Source of the DNA: Gnetum montanum
Lineage: Eukaryota > Streptophyta > Gnetopsida > Gnetales > Gnetaceae
Assembly: GCA_015680685.1 (NCBI GenBank)
Contig: MNCI01034925.1
Coordinates: 59,622-123,621, forward strand
DNA: 64,000 bases
Direction of reading: 5' to 3'
Of this stretch, positions 55,876 to 64,000 are shown piece by piece; position 1 is the first letter of the stretch, and each line of letters opens with the position of its first letter. The notes under the pieces are model-generated. The model was not told where the DNA came from and searched no databases. It saw only the letters and a program-made list of their open reading frames with translations. Position numbers and translations under genes: made by a program.

Positions 55876-57254
55876 TGATGTATAAAATTTGGATGCACCA
55901 ACACTGGGAAAGAAAACTCATTTTAGGAGACTAATACCTAGGACACCTCCTGTATGGGTATGGAAACCCCAAGATAGTCTCAGCTAGAGAGGGCTATGTG
56001 GCCTTTTGAAAATAGTAAATAATAAAAAATGAGATTTAGAATTTAAATTAAATGATTATCTCAAATAGAATATGTAACTAAAAGAAATAAATTTTCTCTG
56101 GTCCCGCTGATGCTATCGGTCCAATGCTACCAATGGTGTCCATTACCAAGTAGGAAGACTATGACTGTTGCTTGAAGAGGAAGAGAGAGAAAGAGATCAA
56201 GTCTACTACAAGAATGTGCTACCTCTCTTGGTCTCTACTATGGTAGTTATTGTGGTCATGGAGAGAGAGAGAGAGAGGGAGATCTTTGTTGTCTACCACC
56301 TGCCTGTCGTCTTCAAAAAAAGGAATGAACCACTACGGGCAGGAGAAGAGGAGGTCCAACGTTGCCTACCCCTATTATGTACACATGTTGTGCCTAAAAG
56401 AAATAGAAACTATCTGCCAAAGAAAAGAAAAAGAAACTATCGTCTGTTGTGATTGTGTGTGTAGCCACTGTCACAGAGGAGAGAGTGTGAGGCTACCCAA
56501 CGTCCTATCTACTACTAGAGAGTCATGCATCCATAGAGAAGAAGGAAACCACTTCCTATGGATTTCCTTTTTGCTACCTTCACCTTCAGGATCTAATCCT
56601 CCATTGATTTGGAAGTTGGAGACTGATCCTCTATTGGTTGCCCCTATCTACCATGTGTGTTATGGGTGTGTCTGCTTTTTATTGCTCACCTGAAGCTAAT
56701 AGGAAGCTTGCCACTTATCGCATCATCCAAAGAGGAGAAGGAAATCATTGCCTACTGGGTTCCTAGTTGCCTACTGCCACCATGTGCACCATGTGTCGTG
56801 TGCCTATCGTTAGGAAGAGAAAAGTCTACTGTAGTGCTATGATTTGACCACTTGCTAATGCCAAGCCTAGTGCTACCATGAGAGAAGGTTGTTGGATCTC
56901 ATCTAGCCCAACAACTACTTGCAATGCATCTTTTTTGCCCCTCCAAGATCCAATCCACCCCCTCCTCAAGAAAAAGAAACTATCCTCGTTTATAGCTGCT
57001 GGGTTTGTAGTTACAGCCATGTCCTCCACCATGAATGCACGTAATACCCATGAACTGCCACCACTTTCATGTTGAGATGTCCATGTTTTGTCGTAACCCC
57101 TAGCCATTACTATTGACATGAACACCCACATCAGTTCTATAACTACAACCACATCCAGCACCACCATCATCTCTTTTGCTTCCATCATTTTGTGGGAGCA
57201 GTAGTTTTTGAAAGCCAACCTAAACCTTGAATTTTGGTAACTCTTTTGAAGCTT
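55876..57254 (+). repeat. Left arm of the inverted repeat
   Basis: 1379 bp. Open frames inside (56168-56452, 56250-56693, 56826-57218 on minus) are not kept in the right arm at matching length, and several pass through the GA-repeat. I regard them as non-coding. Confidence 0.7.
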
Positions 57255-57866
57255 TCTTGCATTGATAAACTAAGAAACATTTATAAGTTGTTTAAGCTTT
57301 AGTTCTTCTACTAATTAAAAATGGTAAAATTGGGAAGAGCTTGTTTGCATTGACAAACTAAGCAACATGTTTTTCAAGATCTAGTTCTTTTACTTGTTTA
57401 TATGCTGGATAGTGGTAAGACTCTTGATGTGAAAACTCCAAATGGGTTTGGTTCTAATGGGTAATGTTGAGTTATAAAGTTCTAATTAAATGCATATCTT
57501 AGAGTATACTTGTATTACAATTATTTTGGATTTTGATACTCTTATAATGTAAATTTCTTCATAGGAAAAATTTGCCTAAAATTGCTAATCACGTGATTAT
57601 TATTCTTCCATCTTTGGAAAATAAAATTATTCTATGCTATACCCTTTTTTGCATTAATTTTAAAGCTTAATCATATAAGATACCCGACTCTTTAAAGTAA
57701 GAAAGTAAAAAAATAAAAATTTTAAGATACTTGATCTTTTCTTTATTGAAGGAAAGTAATTGGTACCCTTCGAATTTTGAAAGTATGTAATAAGTACCAC
57801 TAACATAATTTACCATATAAATAGTGTTAAAAATTATAATAAAATCAGAATAAAGCCTAATTTTTT
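57255..57866. other. Loop of the inverted repeat, left part
   Basis: AT-rich. A short reiteration of TTGCATTGA(T/C)AAACTAAG occurs near 57259 and 57345. No gene recognised; the 77-codon minus ORF at 57667-57900 runs into the 55-bp repeat and is not convincing. Confidence 0.4.
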
Positions 57867-58075
57867 GGATCAACTTACCAAAATTAGTTGATTCTCTCAA
57901 TCAATTAGGATCTGATTTTGTGGATCAACTTACCATAATTAGTTGATTCTCTCAATCAATTAGGATCTGATTTTGTGGATCAACTTACCATAATTAGTTG
58001 ATTCTCTCAATCAATTAGGGCTCAATTTTGTGGATCAACTTAGCAAAATTAGTTGATTCTCTAAATCAATTTCTG
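57867..58075 (+). repeat. 55-bp tandem repeat, about four copies
   Basis: Units start GGATCAACTTACC at 57867, 57922, 57977 and 58032, exactly 55 bp apart. Each contains TTGATT-CTCTC-AATCAA, a small perfect inverted repeat. Copies two and three are nearly identical, suggesting recent amplification compared with the old surroundings. Confidence 0.9.
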
Positions 58076-58153
58076 TCATCATTTATGTGAGTTATTTTTT
58101 CCTTATTTAGCAAATTTTGCAATCTTTCGCCAAAAATATAAGTCACACTTCTT

Positions 58154-58501
58154 CTATAAAAAAGATGCATACAAAAAAATAGAAACCACCCATAAAAACT
58201 CAGCTTTGAGACAAAAGTGGAATGACATGTTTTGTTTTTTTAATCTTTTTGAAGTTGATGAGGGACATAACTGGAACACCATGTTTTTTTTTTCAATGAT
58301 TACAAGAAGCAATGAAATAGGTGCCAAATGGTTGGTTTCTTGTAGAATGTTATGGGGAAGTAGACTACCCACCAATCCCATAATAGGGATTTCATTGCAA
58401 GAAAAGCACAGAGACTCTGGTGTTTCATTTGTCTGAATATAAGTAAAGAAGGAAGCAATAGTTTGCAAAGAAGAGAGAGAATCATAATTGAATTGTGTCA
58501 C
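58154..58501 (-). CDS. Hypothetical 115-codon ORF in the loop
   Basis: Open from ATG at 58501 to TAA at 58154. The protein has short hydrophobic stretches (HLAPISLLLVIIEKKNMVFQ) and several Cys but no motif I recognise. It lies in the loop of the inverted-repeat element, where a captured fragment would be expected, but an overlapping + frame of 76 codons weakens the case. Confidence 0.2.
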   Translation of the reverse strand: MTQFNYDSLSSLQTIASFFTYIQTNETPESLCFSCNEIPIMGLVGSLLPHNILQETNHLAPISLLLVIIEKKNMVFQLCPSSTSKRLKKQNMSFHFCLKAEFLWVVSIFLYASFL

Positions 58502-59642
58502 TTATCTTTGTAGTAGCTTGTTCGATCCATACTAGTATTCTAAATTTCATTCAAATTACCTAAAATTGACCAAAGAGTATATTGAACTTTAGGAAACACA
58601 AAAATCAAGAGCAATAGGGAAAAAAGTCTTCTAGTCTAAGAGAAGATTGGGAATGCAATCTTAGTTATATTTTAATTATATATATATATCTATGTAGTTA
58701 AAATAATAAATTATATATTTGAATTTTAATTAAATAAGATGGTGTGATTTGGGTGACCCACGCCTAGTTCTCTTTTGATTATAGGGTTATTTTAATCATG
58801 TTTAGATTAGTATAGTTTTCTTTGAACTTTTAATTTGTCTATGTTTTATGATGTTTTTAATTCTCTATCTGTTGCATCATCTTAAAGTTTTTGTGGTCTT
58901 GTTCCATGCACTTGCATGTAATTAATGTTTCGGGGCTAAGTGTTGATGTCAAATTCATCCATGCTAGGCATAGGGCCACAATCAACGCTTATGTAGGCCA
59001 TTATAGTTGCAAAGTAGCCAAAATGCACAGATCTAATTCATAAGAATTTAACATAAAACTATATGAAATTAAATAAATGAAAAGGTGAATGATCTAAGAA
59101 AACTTATGTAATTAATCCTATTGTATTGAAACAAGGCTAAGATGATAATGATATAACTTCTAAAAGAATGTCATTTAGCTTCCTTTGGCTTCTCTAATTC
59201 TCCATTTAAGCTTTTCTTTGAAAATTTAATAGTACTTAAACCACAAAATATTAATGAATATGAAAGTTAAAAGTACTTTCAGTTGTTTTATGTATAAGAT
59301 ACAAGAGTTATTCAATTACAAATTTGGTTGAATGCACTTTTAAAGTTGTTGATTTTGTAAATTTACCTTATAAAATTTTAAAAAAGTTAAAATAAGTAAA
59401 TAAAATATAAAATTAAGCATAGACGTTAATGCTGACCATTATGTATTCATGGATATTCATGGTTGTTAAGACCATTATGTATGCGAATAAATGGTGTTTT
59501 CAATAGGGAACATTATCGCATGAATACTGGCAAGTAAAAGTTGATGTGTGCCAAAGTTGTTGAGAGTGGTTGAGACTAAGGTATCCTTAACTATTGACCA
59601 TAAATTTGAAGGCCTCCACATTTTAGCCCAACAATTGCTAGC
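58502..59642. other. Loop of the inverted repeat, right part
   Basis: No gene recognised. It contains an (AT)n tract at about 58672-58690. GACCATTATGTAT is duplicated near 59436 and 59471. The 74-codon ORF at 59548-59772 crosses into the right arm. Confidence 0.4.
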
Positions 59643-61020
59643 TAAGCTCCAAAAGAGCTACCAAAATTCAAGGTTTAGGTTGGCTTTTAGAAATTTCTAC
59701 TTCGGAAAAATAATGAAAGCAAGAGAGATGATGGTGATGCTAGCCGTGGCTGCAGTTACAGAAACAACATAGGTGTTCATGGCAATGTTAATGGCTGGGG
59801 GTTATGATAGAACGTGGATGTCTCAATGTGAAAGTGGTGGTAATTACTTCACGGGTGTTACTTGCATTCATGGTGGAGGACATGGCTGTAACTGCAAACC
59901 CAATGACTATAAATGAGGACAGTTTCTTTTTCTTGAGGAAGGGGGGGGACTAGATCCTGGAGGGGTAGCAGAGACACGCTATAGGTAGTTGTTAGGCTAG
60001 ATGAGATCTGACAGCCTTCTCTCTTAGTAGGGCTGGGCTTGGTATCAACCAATGGTTAACTCACAGCACTACAGTAGGCTTTTCTCTTTCTAACAGCAGG
60101 TGCACAATGCACAACACACATGATGGCAGAAAGCAATTGGGAACCCAACAAGCAATAGTTTCCTTCTCCTCTTTGGATAGTGTGACAAGTGGTAGGCTTC
60201 TTGTCAACTATAGGCACACAATAGAAAGCAGACATTCCTGCAACACACATGGTAGATAGGGATGACCAATGGAGGATTGATCTTCGACTTCCAAATCAGC
60301 AAAGGATTAGATCTTGGAGGCAAAGGCAACAAAGAGGAAGCTGGTAGGTACCAATTTCCTTCTTCTCTATGGGTACATGACTCTCCAACAAAAAATAGCA
60401 CATTGGGTAGCCTCACTCTCTTTCCTTTGTGGTAGTGGTTGCACGTGTCATTACAACAAGTGGTAGTTTCTTTTCCTTTTCTTTGGCAGACAATTTCTAT
60501 TTCTTTCAGGTGCAACATAAGTGCATGGTAGGGGTAAGTGACATTGAATCTCCTCTTCTCCTGCCCACAATGGTTTGTTCCTTTTTCTAAATAAAACAAG
60601 TAGGTGACGGATAATAGAGATCTCTCTCTCTCTCTCTCCATAGCAGCAACAACTATTGTAGCAGAGACCAAGAGAGACAACATGTTCCCATAGCAAGCTT
60701 GATCTCTTTCTCTCTCTTTCTCTTCAGGCTACGATCATAGTTTTCCTGCCCAGCAATGGACACCATCAGTAGCGATGGACTGATAGCATCAGTAGGACTA
60801 GGGAAATTTTATTTCTTTTAGTTACATATTTTATTCAAGATAATTATTTAATTTAAATTCCAAATTTCTTTTTTTGTTTACTATTTTCAAAAATCCATGT
60901 AACCATCTCTAGCAGAGACTATTCTAATATTTGCATACCCATATGCGAGGCACCCTTGCAATAGTCTCCTAAAATGAGTTTTCTTTCCCGTTGTTGGTGC
61001 ATCCCAAATGTTATGCATCA
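59643..61020 (-). repeat. Right arm of the inverted repeat
   Basis: 1378 bp, reverse complement of the left arm. The CT-repeat at 60624-60638 corresponds to the GA-repeat of the left arm at about 56260-56278. Minus ORFs 60204-60683 and 60451-60696 correspond to the same frames as 56250-56693 and 56168-56452 of the left arm but diverge in length; their coding status is doubtful. Confidence 0.7.
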
Positions 61021-61259
61021 ATAGTTGAACTATGCTAAGTAGTATTCATGATGATGAAATAAGGTCACAATGGAATGTTATGAGTTTTGAGATAAACCAA
61101 TGGTTACAATGAGTATCCTCCCTTTAAAGGTTCTCAACATGAAGATTCTCCACACATTGTTATTAGTAATGAGGGTGTGGCCTTGAACCTACGATCTAGT
61201 GTTCATAAACCAAGTTTAGGAAAAAGTGAATATCGCAATGGATCTAAGGATGGTGGTCA

Positions 61260-62440
61260 TGTGAAAAGGTGATGGTGGACACCACGGTGGTAGTGGTGGT
61301 CCATCTTCCTCAACATCGTCTTCATTTGATTCTAAACATTCTTCTTCATCTACTAGTTCTCATAAAAGTCATTACCCAAATAATCATGATGAAGATGATC
61401 AACAAGACAACAATGATCATGAAGGCCATCAAGAGCATAGAGGTGGCAGAAACCATCATCAACATCATCAATTCAATGATGATGATGATGTTGGTGAATC
61501 AAAGCATGCTCAACATTGTAGAGGTAGTAAAGATCCCAACTAGGCATGTGAAAGATAGTAGGATCAAGCACTTAAACATGAATAATATTCCAAGATTTGA
61601 GGGGGGATACAACTCTGATCATAGACACATCTACAAGCTTTCCATGATGTCTATGCCTTATAAAACATTGAAAATGATTGGCAGAAACTCAAGATTTTTC
61701 CCAAGACACTCATAAAGGAAGTTGAAAGCTAGTACTAGTCCTTGGAGCTGGGATCCATTCACCAATGGAGTACCATGTTAGAACTATTTAATGATAAATA
61801 CCATACATACTTCAAAGTGGCCAACCTGAGAAGGAAAATTCAAGGTTGGAAACAAGGAACACATGAACCCTTGGATGTTGCCATGGGTAGATATTATTCA
61901 CTCTTATACCAATATCCTAGTCATGCTTATTCTCAAAGAAAATAGCTTTGTCCAAGGGATTTATGCCCAAGGGAGACTGTCTGAATTAAGAGCTCATCAG
62001 ATCCAAAGGCTTATAGAGCAGGTAGCAAAAGAAGAAGGTGATTTGCAAAAAAGGGAAACTGCAGAAGAGTATAATAGAAACCCTTCCATCAGGAAAAGGG
62101 AGGTCCAATTTTGTGATGAGGAGGAGTCACCACTCGATGAAGTGGTGAATAGGAAAACCTTGCCTATTCAAAAATCTATTTTTGACATTTTGTCAAAGGT
62201 TGATAAATTATGGTATTCATTGAATGAGAAATTCCAAACTATTATGAAAATTGCAAAAAACATCCAAAAAATAGAATAGTGATCATGAATGCAAGAGACA
62301 AAAAGAAGTTGAATGTGCCTACCAGAAAGGTAAGGGTAAGGCTACTGCAATAGAAGAAGTTGTGAGGACAGACTCTGAGGATGATATTGGTTGTGAAATT
62401 TGTTAATATGAAAATCCAAATGGATGTTGCCTTATAGTGT
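61260..62440 (+). pseudogene. gag of element E
   Basis: The N-terminal region is Ser-, His- and Asp-rich (SSSTSSSFDSKHSSSSTSSS, HRGGRNHHQHHQFNDDDDVG). The conserved core then starts at FEGGYNSDHRHIYKL (about 61598). The frame 61863-62279 is open for 138 codons and contains RLSELRAHQIQRLIEQVAKE and SIRKREVQFCDEEESPLDEV. The knuckle equivalent CEICxYENPNGCC (62390-62440) has an in-frame TAA and an Asn in place of His. Gag packages element RNA; this copy is non-functional. Confidence 0.7.
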
Positions 62441-63159
62441 CACACTTATAAGAGTTTGGGGTGTATGCATTGAATCCACAACTACCAAAGAGGCACGTAC
62501 CTAGATGATTATCCTATCCTTAAGGTAATCCAAGGTAGTTCCACCAGCACTAACAAGCTTATTATCCAAGTGGAGCTCCACCACAACCATATGAGTAATA
62601 CCAACAATGGCACCAAACATAATTGTGGGGAATTCCACTATTAAGATAGTAGTTCCCTTACAGGAAAAAAATCCATATGGGTACTATGTTTAGCAACCTA
62701 TTTTTCCAAGAATTTCTACAAGCCACGCCTCATTTTAGCATCACTATTACCCTTTAGAGTACCACTAAACACATTCACCATCCACTTGAGGAGAGAACCC
62801 ACATCCATACCACCTGCTACATCCATTTGCACACATCCTTATTCTCTCTACCCAATTATGTTCTGCTTCATCTATGTAGGGCAAAATGCCTTCATAGTCA
62901 TAGCAAAGAAATGCCACAAGGGTTGTACATTCACATCCAACCTTCTAGCCATGTGGTTTAGACAATCGATCTAGAAAATGACCTTTTTTCCAATCCAATA
63001 GTCCTCCTAAACCCTCACAACCTCATGTGGCTAGCCATCCTACATCTCCAACACCCTTATCCTCTACATCAAACACCTTCAAGTGCACTTCAAACCAAAT
63101 TCCATCTCAAATCTACACTATGATGTTAACTCATGTTTTTTTCAATTAGATCAAGACTA
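62441..63159 (+). other. gag-protease linker of element E
   Basis: Pro/Tyr/His-rich sequence comparable to D 40080-40760 (both contain FHQ..., YYPSGAPP and CTHPYSLYP-like phrases). It is heavily interrupted. The 62-codon ORF 62786-62974 is part of it. Confidence 0.5.
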
Positions 63160-63475
63160 GCAATCTTTTTATGAAATATCTAACCTGGGAAGTCCACTCA
63201 TTTACTTGTAGATTGGTAAACAAGTACAAGGCTCTTCTTAATTCTAGTTTTGGAGTAAATTTCATCTCCCATGACATGTACAAGGCTTGGAACCTACCAC
63301 CTCTTAAGAAGAGCAACATCCGTTTAGAATCGATAGACCAATCAATCATTGTTCCTTTGGGATTAGTGGTGCACATTATGACCATAGTTTATGGATGGTC
63401 CTATCCTATCAATTTTCTAGTTATTAAGGTTGAAGAATACAAAGGTGACATCCCCATTATTATGGAAAGGGCATG
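63160..63475 (+). pseudogene. Protease of element E, cut by LTR F
   Basis: KALLNSSFGVNFISHDMYKA corresponds to D's ALIDSSSSVNLIFPNMYKA; the catalytic Asp is Asn. IIVPLGLVVHIMTIVYGW, YPINFLVIKV and GDIPIIMERA follow, and the domain stops at the LTR border. The 168-codon ORF reported across the border reads on into the LTR and is not one protein. Confidence 0.7.
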
Positions 63476-64000
63476 TGTAACGACGAAAAATGTCGGCCGC
63501 TGGAAAATGCCGAACAAAACCCGTGTACACAGTATTAACCATGGATCCATGCGAGGGCCGTGCTGGGGAAAACGAATCCATGGTGCCCTGAATGGTCTTG
63601 TCAATCAGATAGGGACTTACTCAATTAGTAAATTGACGAATATGATAGATATTTCGTGGAACAATCTGATTCGATGAATCGTAAAAGGAGAAGAAAACGA
63701 TGTAGATAAATTGCAATAATGACAACGTTATCACGACAAGGAGAATCAGATTTAAGAAAATTGCACAATTCCAAGATCTGCGCTTTGACCCGAAAAATTG
63801 AGTATATTGTATACAAAGTTCCAATGGGAAAACTCCGATTATCTTGTGCGAAACATACACAAAATAACAAGAAAACTGTTCAGCAAGGAGCACAGAATGG
63901 AATTCGATCTACCTTCGTAAGCCAAAGATGGGATACAAGGAAGGTCAAGCCTGAAAGTGATGCCTGTGATGCTTCAGAGCTTCCTCAGACACCTTCTTAG
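63476..64000 (-). repeat. LTR F: U5 end of an A/B-related LTR, running off the window
   Basis: On + it begins TGTAACGACGAAAAATGTCG, the reverse of the U5 terminus of B (CCGTCGTTACA) and A (GGTCGCTACA). The shared motif is at 63582-63620. Further blocks match LTR B in reverse (AACAAGAAA(A/G)CTGTTCA, TCGATCTA, GATACAAGGA). No PBS precedes it, so it is the 3' LTR of a minus-strand element that continues beyond 64000. The ORF at 63719-64000 is inside the LTR. Confidence 0.75.

Larger units (their letters stand above)
55876..61020. mobile_element. Large inverted-repeat element with 1.38-kb arms
   Basis: The left arm 55876-57254 and the right arm 59643-61020 are reverse complements with many substitutions. 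Outer ends read TGATGTATAAAATTTGG and, on minus, TGATGCATAACATTTGGG. Both arms share AAACTCATTTTAGGAGAC, a GAGAGAGAG tract, GTTTATAGCTGCTGGGTTTG/similar, and the inner end CTAAACCTTGAATTTTGGTA. The loop is 57255-59642. No transposase motif was found. It could be a foldback-type DNA transposon or two LTRs in opposite orientation; no clear target-site duplication is visible. Confidence 0.75.
61021..63475 (+). mobile_element. Element E: gag and protease of the D family, cut by LTR F
   Basis: Plus-strand gag (61260-62440) and protease (63160-63475) in the same order as D, with closely matching words. The 5' side is limited by the inverted-repeat element at 61020 and the 3' side by LTR F, which splits the protease at 63475/63476. 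Elements D and E are about 22 kb apart. Confidence 0.75.

Noticed and set aside
56250-56693. 147-codon ORF in the left arm of the inverted repeat
   Set aside because: Passes through a GA microsatellite; the counterpart in the right arm differs in length and composition, and no domain is recognisable.
63171-63677. 168-codon ORF as one protein
   Set aside because: It fuses the E protease remnant to LTR F sequence across the insertion border at 63475/63476.

Overview
The window looks like intergenic chromatin from a large plant genome. No intact host gene is visible. It is built almost entirely of old, nested, mutated Ty3/gypsy LTR retrotransposons, with a 5S rRNA-derived patch, one large inverted-repeat element and several satellite-like arrays. 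In-frame stops in recognisable gag and pol reading frames are mostly TAG at places where these families carry Trp or Gln, as expected after long-term methylation-driven C-to-T decay. A gymnosperm or another large-genome vascular plant is my best guess; the sequence does not fix the species.

Layout. 1-3290: decayed gypsy pol on + (element H), then a possible short LTR (3357-3808) and unassigned DNA with a GAAGGCTACC minisatellite (5670-6110) and a 5S rRNA-like segment (6200-6305). 7030-7222: fragment of an LTR that recurs at 53576-54210. 7223-23473: element A, a very large minus-strand Tat/Ogre-type element with 3' LTR, integrase, two RNase H domains, RT, protease and gag. 23474-29951: element B, a plus-strand relative inserted in A's gag (5' LTR, PBS, gag, protease). 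29952-39179: element C, a minus-strand relative with two LTRs, gag and protease but no polymerase. 39180-44405: element D, a different plus-strand gypsy gag-pol. 44406-53575: two 2-kb LTRs alternating with two copies of a coiled-coil ORF (G and K). 53576-55870: two more LTRs (K-end and J). 55876-61020: inverted repeat with 1.4-kb arms. 61021-63475: element E, gag and protease of the D family. 63476-64000: edge of another A/B-like LTR (F).

The most interesting part is the A/B/C group. Between protease and RT, element A carries a gene on the opposite strand (15204-19826) with its own TATA box, about eight exons and GT-AG introns, three junctions of which keep the reading frame. Element B keeps the last two exons of the same gene with the same intron phase and nearly the same intron length. 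In A this gene and the polymerase are bracketed by arrays of a short module, TAGTTTAA followed by a hairpin with a 6-nt loop. The stem differs between arrays (GGCC/GGCC, GGTC/GACC, ATAGTC/GACTAT) while the linker and loop length stay constant. In C the gene and the polymerase are both missing and the two hairpin classes sit next to each other, as if the modules between arrays had been removed. A separate hairpin at the polypurine tract/U3 border is shared by A, C and J, and a U5-side motif is shared by A, B, C and F. The group therefore reads as a family of autonomous and non-autonomous elements with an antisense, intron-containing passenger gene and structured RNA-like repeats as module borders.
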